Of a DNA stretch of 52,173 nt, positions 24,254 to 35,486 are shown in pieces; positions within the stretch are counted from its first letter, which is position 1; every line of letters starts with the position of its first letter. The translations under genes were made by a program, and so were the position numbers. The notes below the pieces were generated by a model. It worked only from the letters and a program-made list of their open reading frames with translations. It was not told where the DNA came from and did no database searches. Location: contig JAAAIG010000186.1 in NCBI GenBank assembly GCA_015852425.1, forward strand, positions 1 through 52,173, written 5' to 3'. This stretch comes from Gryganskiella cystojenkinii (lineage: Eukaryota; Mortierellomycota; Mortierellomycetes; Mortierellales; Mortierellaceae).

Positions 24254-24879
24254 TTGTCTTTTTCGCAGAAAGAGAATGAGTGGAAGAATGATGCAAGTAA
24301 AATGTCAGAGTAAAATGTACATGCACAGAAACAAGCCAAGGCAACAAAACTCTCGAATGGTCTGTGCACCACCTGCCTGGTCAGTATTTCCAAGCATAAA
24401 AACGTGACTTTTTAATGGGTCGTTATTTCCTCTCACAGTCATGCAACTTTGACAACGTGTCTCGCCTCTCTTTCCTTAAGGAGGTCCCTTTCCCCACAAA
24501 GCCCCACCCATCTACCACTGTCCGAGGAGGTGCTCCGTTCCCAGGGGACTACTGTATGCGGCAGCAGTAGCTGGTCCCCGTAACGTCTTCTGCACCGTCT
24601 GTCAGCAAAGCCCGAATGAACCCACCTTGTTTCGTACTACCCATCCCTTTACGACAACGTTGTTCACGTAGTTTTTGAACATGCCTCCCTCCCTTCTAAA
24701 CTCACCGTACACGATGCTTATTAGCAGAATCGGTCTTGTCGCTGGATATTCTCTGATCTCGCACCATCGCAAACCTCGGCAAGTATACGACCAACGGCCT
24801 CGTATGAGGAATCACAGACCACAAATCTATCACCATTGGCCGCCCCCACAACCTGACCTCTTTCCCCAACTCATCACAA
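24254..24879. other. Intergenic region between CLN3 and the retroelement relic
   Basis: Contains the CLN3 promoter and 5' UTR (minus) and then unannotated sequence, perhaps more of the decayed element that is recognisable from about 24880. No intact gene seen. Confidence 0.5.
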
Positions 24880-25260
24880 CGGTCAAATAAAGATCAGCAT
24901 CCGTAACCTTCCCACACGTGCACCTACACTACTGAATGTTTGATGACCACGCTCTTGCTCTTTGGGAAGATTGAACTTGTAGACTTTTATAAAGACGCGA
25001 GTGATACAAGTTCCTGAGTGAAAAGATAGACCCATCTGTTTCTCGTGGAATGGAGTCCCAAACATCTGCAACTTCTGTAAGCAGGAAGGACACATTGCTA
25101 ACGACTGCCTTTAACTCGCCAACATAGCGTGCAACGACTATCACCAGAAGGGTCACATCTTCCGCCTTTGCCCTGATAACAACCCAGGAGAATGGCCAAT
25201 ACACAAACAGTCGCTGCTCAGGATGCACAACAACAATCGCATGAACGGATCGCAGGAAAA
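24880..25260 (+). pseudogene. Decayed retrotransposon gag-like relic with two zinc knuckles
   Basis: Read across frames, this stretch gives pieces of a LINE-type first ORF. First comes IKISIRNLPTRAPTLL, then an RRM-like LLLFGKIELVDFYKD. Next is a full CX2CX4HX4C zinc knuckle, CNFCKQEGHIANDC (25067-25108). A second, degraded knuckle follows with Tyr in place of the second Cys (CNDYHQKGHIFRLC, ending near 25174). Stop codons and frame changes separate the pieces; one TAA falls between the two knuckles. Zinc-knuckle gag proteins of this order are typical of fungal non-LTR retrotransposons. No reverse transcriptase was found next to it. The relic ends about 200 bases from the 3' end of the Crinkler gene. 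Confidence 0.65.
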
Positions 25261-25471
25261 ACAAAATCAAATCATGTCCGATATTTCCTTCACCTGTTGC
25301 GGTTGCAGAACGACGCCTTATGAAATTCCCCTTCCCCCCTCCCCCCCAAAAAAAATCTTCACACACAAAAAGTAGTGAGAGGCTGGATGAAGATGTCGTT
25401 CTCGCTTTCAAGGTTTATTATTATTCTGCGCTGATCAATAGGTGACAATATTGACGATTTGGGGATCGGAT

Positions 25472-27828
25472 TTATTGACGACCAACTATGCCTTTGAAAA
25501 GTTTTTCCTTGACTTCCTCATAGGTGACATGAAGAAGATCTGGGAACCGTTTAACCAACTCGCAGTGCGTAGGTTGGCCTGAAGAGCCGCGAATGTAGAC
25601 TATGTGGAATCCATCCACAGCCACGTTGTTCTTTTTGACAACAAATCTGTTGTTCTCTATTGTTGCGGAGTGACTGGGGCCATACAAATCGTCCAGATAG
25701 TTCTCGATCTCATTCGGTTCCTGAGCTATCTTTGTGAAGGCATCGCGGATGCCTGAACCCGACTTCTCATGTTCTCCAAAGTCGCTCAGGGACATCTGAA
25801 TGAACAGCGGCCCCAACATGTAGTTAAACCGGCGAGAATCTTTATCGCCGCCGGTGAGAACTTTTTCGCGGCCGCGTCCAAGGGAAATCTGCCCGATTTG
25901 GAGGGTCTCATAGTGGATAAAATCTAGTTCAATCAACGTCGAGTTCTTACCATTGAGATCTGTCGCGTTTAGTAAAATTGGTTTGGGAGTGCATACGAGC
26001 TGATGAAACAGTGCCGACTCAAAGTCATGCCCGCTGAGGCGGCCGTCAGAGATTCGATTCTTAGTTTGTTCGGGCAGTGGAAGCGTCCTGAGCAGCTCTA
26101 GGAGCGCTCGCTGGGCAGGGCGGCATAGAATGTGATTTTGAATTCCGGGGCGGTCAGCTGTGCCTTTGCTCCGATAAAGGAGTCCAAGATCCATGAAATC
26201 CCATCCGAAATCGACCCTCCTAGGGCTGTCAAGAAGCGTACTGACGAGGGCCTCGTAGAACCATCCCTTGCTCCAGGAATCAACAAGACTGTTATAGTAC
26301 AGGGTTGCGGTCCATAGGAAACCATTTGTTCGGCTTTCTGTCCACTTTTGAAGATTCTCTTCTGAGAATGAGTTTTGGGCCCAGGTTGCGAGGCGCACAA
26401 GTTCTCCTGGCACACAGTTTGTGATTTGTGTCACTTCCTTTCTGATATCGTCGGGTGCATCTCGGAGAGGATACGTTTCCAAAAGCGTGGAGAATACGAT
26501 CGAGGACAGAGGGCCAACAAAAACCACCGACCTTTTTCTATAGTTCTCCTTCAGAAGAGTCATCTCGTACTTGGCGTGCGCAGTGCCTGAGAATATCACC
26601 CGGGACCCCTTGGCGTCTTCTCCCCACCATCCGTACTCGTTCAGAGGCTTCAGCGACGGGAATTTCTCCGGCAGGTAAGGCTTTTCTTTGAACAGTGCTC
26701 CATGCTCATCTACAAGCAACAGCGCCTTCCGATCCCTCGACTGGAGCAGCGATCGGAAGATCATGCTAAGAGCATTCCTTGATATGTCGCGTGTGCCGTC
26801 GTAATCGCTTACTAACATTTCGAGCTCGGCACCGGTCAAAATGTCTTTGTTGATAGCCAGGAATCGCTTGACTATCTGTAGTGCTGACACATTCTCGTCG
26901 TCCTCATCCAAAAGTCCAGCATCCGATATGTACAGGACAGGCCATCCTTCAGCGTATGCACTCGCCACAAGAAAATAGGATAGGTAAGACTTGCCGACAC
27001 CCATCGGACCGGACAGGACTCGTCTATACGTACGCTCCTGGTCGCCGCGCATATCCTCCCAAAGCTGCAGCATTTGCTCGGTAACAAAAAGCTTGTGACC
27101 TTGGCGATGAAGTTCAAACGCATTGGGGATTTGACCCATACTCGGCATTATGATAGGATCACCAACTCGAAGATCGTCCTTGAGGTGAGCGAATGCTGTT
27201 CGGATCTCGGGTACAAACTCGGTACTCCTGAGGATGTCAATCCATGAAGGAGGCAGATTTACAACTGTTCCATCAGAAGCTGGGTATGGCACCCAATTCT
27301 CACTAACGCGTATTTTCATGTTCCTGGGCATGTCCTCGAACTCTGTAGGTTATATGTAATATACCACATGTTAATATTATGTGGAAGACGTGGCATGCTC
27401 AAAAGGCGCAAGTCATTTGCAAGAGTCCTTACCCAATGTTCTCTTTCGAGAAGCTATTGATAACAATAATAAAGGTATTATAGGCGGATTGCGGGACTCA
27501 AACAGGCTCTATCAGCAGACAATATCAACAAACCTTGCTGAGGCGGCTGGACGACAATGTATATGCGATTAGTACGTGTGACACTTGAAAAGTGGGCCTG
27601 GAGATCTTCCAGCTCGTCATCAAACTCATTGAGAAGCGCATCGCGTAGCTCCGTCTTGGTGGCCCCATCGGTAATATGCCAGAGAGTGAGGTCTTTCGAG
27701 GGTGTGTTGAGTTTCAATGAAGTGTTGATGGCTTCTTTGAGTTCACCAACTGTGTTCGTACGCTGGATTTTGACTGGGAAAGCGACCGAATCGCCTTTGA
27801 CGATGCAGTTCAGCAAAAGGCTTTCCAT
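25472..27828 (-). CDS. Crinkler (CRN)-type protein: ubiquitin-like header, P-loop NTPase, probable nuclease domain (728 aa)
   Basis: Three exons (minus): 27828-27534, 27453-27433 (21 nt) and 27342-25472; total 729 codons. Residues 1-97 match the Crinkler N-terminal header: alternating hydrophobic strands, TVGELKEAI, the DLTLWHI stretch and the IYIVVQPP ending. The 21-nt exon supplies the linker ASRKRTL. A P-loop NTPase follows, with Walker A GPMGVGKS (217-224) and Walker B ALLLVDE ending at Asp317-Glu318. The C-terminal part (about 540-728) has FESALFHQ, LIELDF and FIQMSLS, consistent with a restriction-endonuclease-like fold whose active-site residues may be Glu547, Asp579 and Gln621. That last part is inference. 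Crinklers are known as effectors in oomycetes and are numerous in Mortierella and arbuscular mycorrhizal fungi. No signal peptide is visible, so a role inside the cell, or unconventional export, is open. Confidence 0.87.
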
Positions 27829-28384
27829 GGTGGAAGAACAGCGGTTGGTCTCGCGAATGAGTGGATATGATAAGTGGTAAGGAAAACAGAATGGTTTTTT
27901 TTTTCTTGGGGAAAGGTATAATTACGCCTGGAGGAGATGGCGGAGTGGGATGGCGTGTGGCTGGTTATTGATTTGACGTGCAAGGATGACACTTGACTTT
28001 CATCATTCATGGGCAATCATTTGCCTTCGCGTGATAAATCATTTTCTTCAAGTCACGAAGGGGAAATAATAATTCTAAGGTCTCTAATGAGCGAATTGGC
28101 GTGGTACGGCATGATCTCGAAGAAGGCAAGACAGTGGGTCTTGTCCTGTGCGGATCGTGTGGTAGTGCATGCTCCAAGAACCGAGCAGGCCGCATGCCAC
28201 GAGTTGAAATGGCAGGATGTCATGCTCCGCTCGTATGGAGAGGATGGAAAGCCTAGACAAACGGGACCGTATCTACGTCATTCGTAAATCACTTTGTCGG
28301 CCCTTTCGTGGCAACACACCTCATTTCTTGCCGAAGAACACTCTTCAACTTTCCTCCTTTCGACTTCTTCCCATCTGCGAAACC
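27829..28384. other. Divergent promoter region between the Crinkler and the F-box/WD40 gene
   Basis: 556 bases between two start codons on opposite strands. It has a T tract near 27895-27904 and no clear TATA box. Two upstream in-frame ATGs for the right-hand gene lie at 28217 and 28238. Confidence 0.6.
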
Positions 28385-31300
28385 ATGGACAACACTGGCA
28401 GGGGGACCATACCCTCCTCAACGACATCGACGACCTTGTATTCATTCGACCTCATCCAGTCTGCACTTGGCCATCCCCATGAACAGTCACCCTCACCACC
28501 ACCACCCCAAGGTAGTAATCGTCTCCCGGTCGAAATCATTCTCCTCATCCTCCTCTCTCTCGACGATCCCCAAACCTTCCTCGCAGCAACTTCAACCTGT
28601 CGACATTGGTTTGCTCTTGCTCACCGATACCGTCAATACCTATGGAGGCACTTTTGTGCCCGTGATTTTGCCTTCACAGAGGCGCGCGGTCTCTGGAAAC
28701 TCGAGTTCTTGACCGATCGGGATCTCCGTCTCTGTTTTCCAAAATCCGCGGCCATCGGCATTCGCAGGAAAAGGAGCGCTGTATTCTCCACGGCAGTCAA
28801 TCAAGATACTAAGGAAACGCCCACGGACAGGGCTGGCAATCTTTGCGACAAGGAAAACGCAAGTTCAAAAACGGTCCAAGGAACTCGAGTTGACAATCAT
28901 GATTGGAAGGCACTGTACCAGATGACAAGCAATTGGTACCATGGACGAGCAAAAGGATACTCGCCACTAATGCTGCCGTCCTTGACGACCTTGGTTTCTG
29001 CAGCGCAAACATTGGCCAGTGATGCATCCTTATCTTCATCGTCTTCTCGGTCTGGGCCAGCATCAGGATCACTCGACCCTCATCATCAACACCGTCATGG
29101 CAACAACCATACGGTCATGCTCCCAACTTTACCAGTATGCAGGAAAATTCACCAAATCTTGAAGACCCGAACACCTCTGACGGTCGTCGGTTTACAGCAT
29201 GAGGGATCAGCACTCACAGCTCTGAGTCTCATCTCTTATCCTTGGCGGGACAAAACGCTCAGCTCAAACAGCAAATCGATGGATGATGACGATTCGGCGA
29301 AACGGGAAAGGGCAGCCGAAAGAGACTCACAAAAACTGTCGATCGCTCTAATTCGATCCAACCCACACTATCGATCGCAACCACGATCTCTCTCGAGTCA
29401 AGGATCATTATTCAATACGACCTCGCAACAACCTCCACAACCCAACATCATTGTCCAGGACCCTCTGGAGCATGATCAGATCGACTTCGCCATCCGACCA
29501 TCTAATGCTATCTCTGATGAAAGTCACTCGCAAGAGTTTAGCGACCTTGAAGAATCTACACACGGATCGCCCACTAACAACAATGAAGATCAAACAGGTT
29601 CTGCTCCACCATCGTCACAACCACTGCCTTCGGATGGCGTCTCGCCTGTCCAAGTCTCTCCTCCCCTTGGCAACCAAATGAGCCAGGACCCTGCGAACGA
29701 CATTCTCTGCCACTTTTCTTCCGCTTTGCACTCGTTCTTAGTCACTGGACATATGGACGGCAGCGTTCGACTCTGGGATCTCTCTTTGCAGGATCCTCAT
29801 CGTCAGTGCATTCGGTTATGGCGCACAGGAGCTCGCCGGCGAGTGCTCTGCGTAGGAATGAACTCTAAAGTGGTTGTCAGTGGCAATGCAGTAAGCATCG
29901 AGTCTGAACTGTGTTGGAATATTTTTATTTTTTTTCTTATTTTTTTGAGAGCCTAGTATTCGTGGGAAACTGACTCCTATCTATGAATTCGAAACAGGAT
30001 TCTACACTCTGCGTCTGGGATATTCATCCTAGCCCGTCGTCATCGTCATCAACTCATGGAACCATCCACACTGCATCCTACTTGGCAGTATCTTCGGTAA
30101 CAGGCGCAATGAATCATCAAGTAGGACTTGGTGTCGGAATGGCACCTGTAGGCGCAGGTGTTGAAGACTGGGTATCTGGGATCGAGCATATCTGCGTCGG
30201 GGACTCGTTAGTCGCATGTTCTACAGAGTTCTCAGGATCCGTTCTTGTGTTTTCCCTCGCCACTGGATCTTTGGTCTACGAGATCCCTGGACTCTATCAG
30301 CCATCGAAAATGTGTATGACAGATTTCTTTTTGCTGACAGGAGGTCGGGGACCCTGGACTCAAGGAGAAAGACCGATGCGAGAACAGAGTCATCACTACG
30401 TTTATCAAAATCAAACCGGTCAAGGTCATGGATATGGTCACGAGTTTGGACACGGACACGGTCAAGATGATGATCATTTGAGGCATGCTCCGCCTCATCT
30501 GCAAGGGCGACATCGTGGTGCAGAAGTGGATGAATACATGAGCTGTTGCATCAATGTCTGGGACCTGCGTACAGGCAATCGACTATATTCGCTGATCCCT
30601 CGTCTACCAACACCTGTCAACGCGCTTTCCCTTCAGAGGCAAAGAAGTCCAGGCTCGAAAATCGTCGGCAGTCCTGAATCTCTGATATCACGTCAATCGT
30701 CACCATTCTTGGCTCCCGGAACTCTGGGGAAGAAACTAGAAGGTCTCGACTTGACCGAGAACACCCAAACGGACCACGATTCCAACTGGATCGAAACCCC
30801 TCACTCTCCAGAAGCACCAGCAAGTGCCCCCTTGGCAGCAATTAATTCGCCTCTGTGGCAACACTCGTCATCATCGTTTTCTTACCCGCTGGCAGACTCC
30901 TATGGGAGATCGAGCCAAGCGCTGTCGTCTGCGTCTTCGGTCTTCTCCCCTATTGTGCCTCAAAGTTCAGCCGCAGTACCTCTAACTCTCTTGGACATCG
31001 CGGTGACGCCGGATCATTCAACCTTGGTAGCGACGCTGTGCGAGCGGTCCGGGGAAGGTCGAGAAGGTGTCTACTGCTGGGACTTTAGTGGGTCGCGGCT
31101 AGAGGGATACCACGAGACAAACTCCGCCCTTACTGGACACGGGAGAGGAACTGTACCAACTGGAGAGGGATGGCTCTCGAGCGCAAACTCAGCATTCGCC
31201 TCTATCGTCCTGGACGAGAATGGTTTAAAGGCACTTGGTGAGAACGACATTTCAGATAGTGATTTTGGTGATGATGAAGTTGCTAGCAATCAACCTCCAA

Positions 31301-31638
31301 ACCATAGTGACCCGAGCGACCTCGACCAAAACAACAACATCATCATGCAGCAGGTGGATTCGACTGCATTACGAGATTTGCATCGGGCTAGAGTTACAGG
31401 CAAAATATGGATCGGGTGGCAACTTGATAGCCGGGAGTTCGCTGCACAGCGCGATACAAGATTCATGTCCATTCTTGATCGGTCAGCGGCTCATGCAACT
31501 GCAGGAGACAGCAAAGTCTCGTCAACGACAACAAGCCTGCAAGACTTGTCTAAAGCGCCTGATATGCGGGTTGGCACGGGCCAAGAAGTTTCATCGTCGG
31601 CGCGCCTGAAAGGCAAAGCCAAAGCGATGCAGAGCTAG
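28385..31638 (+). CDS. F-box and WD40-repeat protein (1,048 aa)
   Basis: Two exons, 28385-29890 and 29998-31638, joined in phase 0 across a 107-nt intron. An F-box lies at residues 46-90 (LPVEIILLILLSLDDPQTF, then STCRHWFALA and a YLWRHF ending). WD-repeat pieces include LVTGHMDGSVRLWDL and, spanning the splice junction, VVVSGNADSTLCVWDI. Further blades in exon 2 read CCINVWDLRTGNRLYSLIP and GVYCWDFSGSRLEG. Long Ser/Gln/Asp-rich loops interrupt the propeller. F-box/WD40 proteins are SCF ubiquitin-ligase adaptors in which the propeller binds the substrate. The start at 28385 has an excellent context (AACCATGG). In-frame ATGs at 28217 and 28238 would add basic residues that look less like protein. 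The substrate is unknown. Confidence 0.85.
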
Positions 31639-31787
31639 AAATGTGCTAGAGAGAAATACATGTTGGCTTACATATATCCATTGCATTTTTTTTCCTCGTT
31701 TTGTACCAATTTTTTTGTTTGCTTGTTTGCTTTATTTTTCACTGGTTCCTTTGCGGTGGCACTTTGGATACTCTTGGAGAGCATCTT

Positions 31788-32568
31788 TTACTGATTGTGG
31801 TTGCCGGCAACCTTCCCCTTCTCTGCGGTTGCTGCGGCCTTCCTGGCCTTCCATTCACGGATATCAATCTCGACCATCCTGTTGAGCTCGGCCTTCAACT
31901 TGGGTCTGTAACCCAACGAGAACAAGACCTCGTAGACGACGAAATAAGGACCCAGCACAAGGGCCTGCAATAGATTATCGAGCAACTTAGGTGCGCGCTT
32001 TTCAAAGACACCATGACCGATGAACTGAGCACTCCAGGCAAAGATCTGGACAAGCGTCGCAATCTTGGCCGCATTCGGATTCGAAGCCAAGAAATGGGTC
32101 GCATGTTTAGCGGCACCCATAAAGAACGGGGTCGCGATGAGGCCCGCAAACTTGTCTAGCTTGATGTAATAGATACAATATGCCGCCATCCAGAGGATAC
32201 TCAAATTCGGTGGTAGGGTCTGGTAAAGCTTCAAGAGCACTCCTCCGGCAGCTGAGGCCGAGGGTGCCGAGAACAAGGGACCTGTCTTGGCGGCGAAGAT
32301 GAGCGCAGACCATACGATCAAGGGAATACACGTCAAGTGAATGCCTGGCGATTTCATATTGAAAGGGAAACATACAAAAAACAAGGACGAATATGAGGTG
32401 CGCGTCATAGAAAATGCGCGCCTTCATACTTCACATTAGCGCCATACAAGATACGCCAGTAATACCGATGTTTACGGAGTTGTTGTGGTGAGTCGCATAT
32501 TCCTTGAGCTGGTACTTGAGGTCAAAAATACGCGACTGTTGTTGTTCCTTGGACTGCTGAGGAGCCAT
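31788..32568 (-). CDS. MPO1: Mpo1-like (DUF962) protein, probable 2-hydroxy fatty acid dioxygenase (219 aa)
   Basis: Two exons (minus): 32568-32466 and 32344-31788, phase 1, total 220 codons. The DUF962 signatures are present: YATHHNNSVNIGIHL near residue 25, and the strong QFIGHGVFEKRAPKLLDN block followed by QALVLGPYFVVYEVLF. Yeast Mpo1 is an ER-membrane Fe(II)-dependent enzyme that shortens 2-hydroxy fatty acids in phytosphingosine breakdown. Its essential histidines correspond to the ones in these two blocks. Several hydrophobic helices fit an ER membrane protein. The yeast protein is 174 aa; this one has an extra N-terminal Gln-rich stretch and a basic C-terminal tail. The 5' splice site (GTATTA) is not the usual GTAAGT type, but it restores the conserved Ile-His pair. 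Confidence 0.88.
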
Positions 32569-33041
32569 GGTTTGAGAGAATGTATGGTGCAGGTGAGAAA
32601 GAGTGAACCAGAAAAAAATTGAGGGCTGTGTGCTGGTCAATTGTTGTTTTGTGGAGAGATAGTGAAAATGAAGAGAGAAAGAAAGAAAGGAAAAAAAGTA
32701 TAATCGGAGGGCAATGAAGAAAAGAGGAGAAAAAAGAAAAAAGAAAATGCCTGAGCGCACCTGGGCAACGAGAGACCGACAAAGATGACATTCATGCGAC
32801 CAACTTGAATGCTGTGGGTTAGCGGCACACGCTCACCACTTTCCGGGGGGTGTGACTAAGCGAAGCCGAGGATGAAAACTCAAAAGCATTGTTTGTACGG
32901 AAAAGAGTGAAGACAAAATTGACCCTGCGCCTGTCGTGCGACCGAAACCGATTCACGTCGATATACCATCAGCAATGACGCTTCACATTCATCTTCCCAT
33001 TAGCACAAGTTTTAAATAGGTTCTTTCGAATTATTTCAAAG
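32569..33041. other. Intergenic region upstream of the Mpo1-like gene
   Basis: Purine-rich on the plus strand near 32650-32740, i.e. a pyrimidine-rich 5' UTR for the minus-strand Mpo1-like gene. Beyond it lies the 3' UTR of the next minus-strand gene. No gene seen. Confidence 0.6.
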
Positions 33042-34913
33042 CTATGTCTGAAAGTACCACACCACTCCTCGCTTTTCGAGCCACTGTTCCAACTCCTTCT
33101 TGGCCTCGACATCGATCGGGATCGACCCCGCCAAACTGCTCAACTTTGGCCAATAGGCTGCCATCCACCTCACATCCTTCTCGCCCATGGCAGTTTGTTT
33201 GCGTCCGTCAAAGGTAAGAGTCCTCATATCCTTGAGTCGTGCCAGCATCTCCAGTCCATGATTCATGGATAGGACCAAAGTGCGCCCGGGTTCCGCGACC
33301 GTGGATCCGTACTCATCATAACCACCGCCGAGACTAAGTTGTGTGAGTCGCGTCAATTGTGAGAGTCGATCCAAGATCAGTCTGTTGTTTGGAGAGACAG
33401 CCGAGACTTCTGTTGTTGTGCTCGTTGCGCCTGCGGATTGAAGTCCGATTAAAGGCGATGAGGACAAAGGCGTCATCGACATTTCGAACCGACTGAGGAG
33501 TAACCTCTCGAGCTTGATGCACACCCAGGGCTTGCCTTTCAATGGCAGAACCCGACTCGACTCGTCTTCAACATCATGTTCCTTGGCTCGACCACCAAGG
33601 ATATCCTCATCCGATAACTTTATGACCCGCAGCACAGTGAGATTCGGGCAACTACACATGATCTCCTGAGCCATGGAACTCGTCATTAGAGGACATCCGC
33701 TCAACTCCAGAACGGTCAGGGACAATGCATGGGACGGCCGGCTGGTCCCCCACGCAGATATCACCGAATATCCTGAGGCTTGGTTTGAAAAGCCCACTCC
33801 TCCTTGGCCGAAGTGACGAGGTTTCAACAATGCATCCAAAGACGCACTTCCGAACCCACTGCTGATTAAGATCAGCTGCTCCAGGCCTTGATCAAAGGCC
33901 TCGAGCATTCGCGCAATCGCATCATCGTCGGTGATACCACCCATGAGGTTCAGCTCGACCAGGTTGGGCCAGGTTCCTTGGTGGATCGATTCGGTCATCT
34001 CGCGTAATGGTATCTGTTCTTGGGCCGGCTTAAGGAGAGACCAACGAAGTTTTTCGATTCGGGGGCATCTTTGGAGGATCGAGAACTGATGGGCGACTGA
34101 GAGGCCATTGAGGGCAACCATGGCGAGGTATCGAAGTCTTGTAGCGGGTGCAAGGACGTTGAAATCAGGCCAGTCCCAGACAATGGGTCCATGAATCTCC
34201 TGGGACAAAGAGTTTCTGCTGCTACTTTCTGCATCCCCGCTATTTTCACTATCTCCACTATTCGTGCCACTGTTGTTGAGAGAAATGCCTTGGACACCCA
34301 TATCCAGACCAGTAGCACCACCGCTGGCGAGGTTCGCATCGTTCTCAGCGACCAGGACAGGCTGCTGAAACCTCACAGATCGTAGATCCAGGTATCTCAA
34401 TCGAGTCCAACAGGACCAACAATCATACCAATCCTCGGGTCTAATTCTTCCCGCACTCACAGTCAAGGTATCGAGTTTCTCGCAGGCAGCAACCACCTTC
34501 CACCGGGGCACGGTCTCGTGGTTGGATCGAGTCAGGACCAAAGAGAGGGTTCGGATAGTGTCCTTGTGTCTCTCCAGAAAGGACTCGCGCTTGTGGACCA
34601 TCTCGGTAGTATCGGTTCGACTCTGGATGGAATAGAGGCTGATGAGATTAGGAAAATGTAGATCGAGCAGTTGGGGAAGGTGAATGATGGAGAAGCAGAG
34701 ACTTTGGACGAATGAGAGGTGGGCGAGAAGAGATTCAAGAGAGGGCGATCTTGCGGCGATAGAAGGATCGAGTCTGATACTGCCCCAGAGGTGGGGAAGA
34801 AAGGATGCATGCCATGACTGAGATACCCTGATGCATGCGAGGAGATCGTTTGTGGAGAGAAAAGATTGAAGATGGTCTCTGATCTCGGGCAGGTCGAGAG
34901 GGTTGGGGTCCAT
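33042..34913 (-). CDS. F-box/LRR-type protein (623 aa)
   Basis: A single exon from ATG 34913 to the stop at 33042. The frame is open up to 35114, but the extra 67 residues are basic and lie upstream of a good initiator. An F-box starts almost at once (LPEIRDHLQSFL, then LLACIRVSQSWHASFLPHLW, residues 8-45). The rest is an irregular leucine-rich array with motifs such as LRYLDLRSVRF, LRYLAMVAL, LTVLELSGCPL, LTRLTQLSLGG and the family-typical VRWMAAYWPKL near the end. It should act as a substrate adaptor of an SCF ligase. It is a distant relative of the F-box gene at 15619-17850. A TATA-like GATAAAAAGG lies about 100 bases upstream of the start on the minus strand. Confidence 0.85.
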   Translation of the reverse strand: MDPNPLDLPEIRDHLQSFLSTNDLLACIRVSQSWHASFLPHLWGSIRLDPSIAARSPSLESLLAHLSFVQSLCFSIIHLPQLLDLHFPNLISLYSIQSRTDTTEMVHKRESFLERHKDTIRTLSLVLTRSNHETVPRWKVVAACEKLDTLTVSAGRIRPEDWYDCWSCWTRLRYLDLRSVRFQQPVLVAENDANLASGGATGLDMGVQGISLNNSGTNSGDSENSGDAESSSRNSLSQEIHGPIVWDWPDFNVLAPATRLRYLAMVALNGLSVAHQFSILQRCPRIEKLRWSLLKPAQEQIPLREMTESIHQGTWPNLVELNLMGGITDDDAIARMLEAFDQGLEQLILISSGFGSASLDALLKPRHFGQGGVGFSNQASGYSVISAWGTSRPSHALSLTVLELSGCPLMTSSMAQEIMCSCPNLTVLRVIKLSDEDILGGRAKEHDVEDESSRVLPLKGKPWVCIKLERLLLSRFEMSMTPLSSSPLIGLQSAGATSTTTEVSAVSPNNRLILDRLSQLTRLTQLSLGGGYDEYGSTVAEPGRTLVLSMNHGLEMLARLKDMRTLTFDGRKQTAMGEKDVRWMAAYWPKLSSLAGSIPIDVEAKKELEQWLEKRGVVWYFQT

Positions 34914-35486
34914 TTTGTCGTGTGGATGAGAAACGACAGTAGAGAAACAGGGGAGTGAGGAAGGATGATGGAAACGATTAGAGTGGAAGAGCGAGAGGAC
35001 AAACGGATTCCTTTTTATCCTCTGTGTCTCTTTCTCTCCTTCTTTTCTGTCTCCTCCTTCCCTATCGACTTTGCAGCAATGTCTCCTCCACGACGCGCAT
35101 CCAACGCGCCACAATACGTAGAGACGCGCACCGTCGTTGATTGTACTGTTTCTGGACCTGAACAGTGCCTACTCGGACGTATGCGATATCACTCTCGTGG
35201 TCAGAAAACAATGTTGGAGACCAGGGGTACTCCTTCCAGGATAGACCACAGCCCCTTGACATTTTTCTTAGGTGGACCATGCGCAAAAGCAGTCACCCCT
35301 ATACTCCCTCCCTGGCACATGGTTCGTCTCGAGTCATTTCCTCGTTTTGTTCTTTGCCCACAATTATTTCTTCTCAACATCAACTTTGCCAAGGTGGGTC
35401 AGACTTCTTTGTTCATTGTCTTTCCTTACATTAGAGCCAAAAGAGCTAATAGAAACCTCTGTCGTTTCTCATTTCCAACTAGAACA
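34914..35486. other. Divergent region between the F-box gene and OST4, with a possible OST4 5' UTR intron
   Basis: Holds the TATA-like element of the minus-strand F-box gene (35011-35020) and the 5' UTR of OST4. A possible 89-nt intron in the OST4 leader runs from GTGGGT at 35394 to CCAACTAG at 35482, ending four bases before the start codon. No other coding region was supported. Confidence 0.5.

Noticed and set aside
28217..28384. Upstream in-frame ATGs of the F-box/WD40 gene
   Set aside because: The extra 56 residues are basic and cysteine-rich without family likeness, and the ATG at 28385 has a better context.
34914..35114. 67-residue extension of the F-box protein at 33042
   Set aside because: It overlaps the TATA-like element and reads as a basic, low-complexity stretch; family proteins start right before the F-box.
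34965..35486. Long N-terminal extension of OST4
   Set aside because: OST4 proteins are 35-40 aa and start at MI-D-QL; the extension would destroy the membrane topology.
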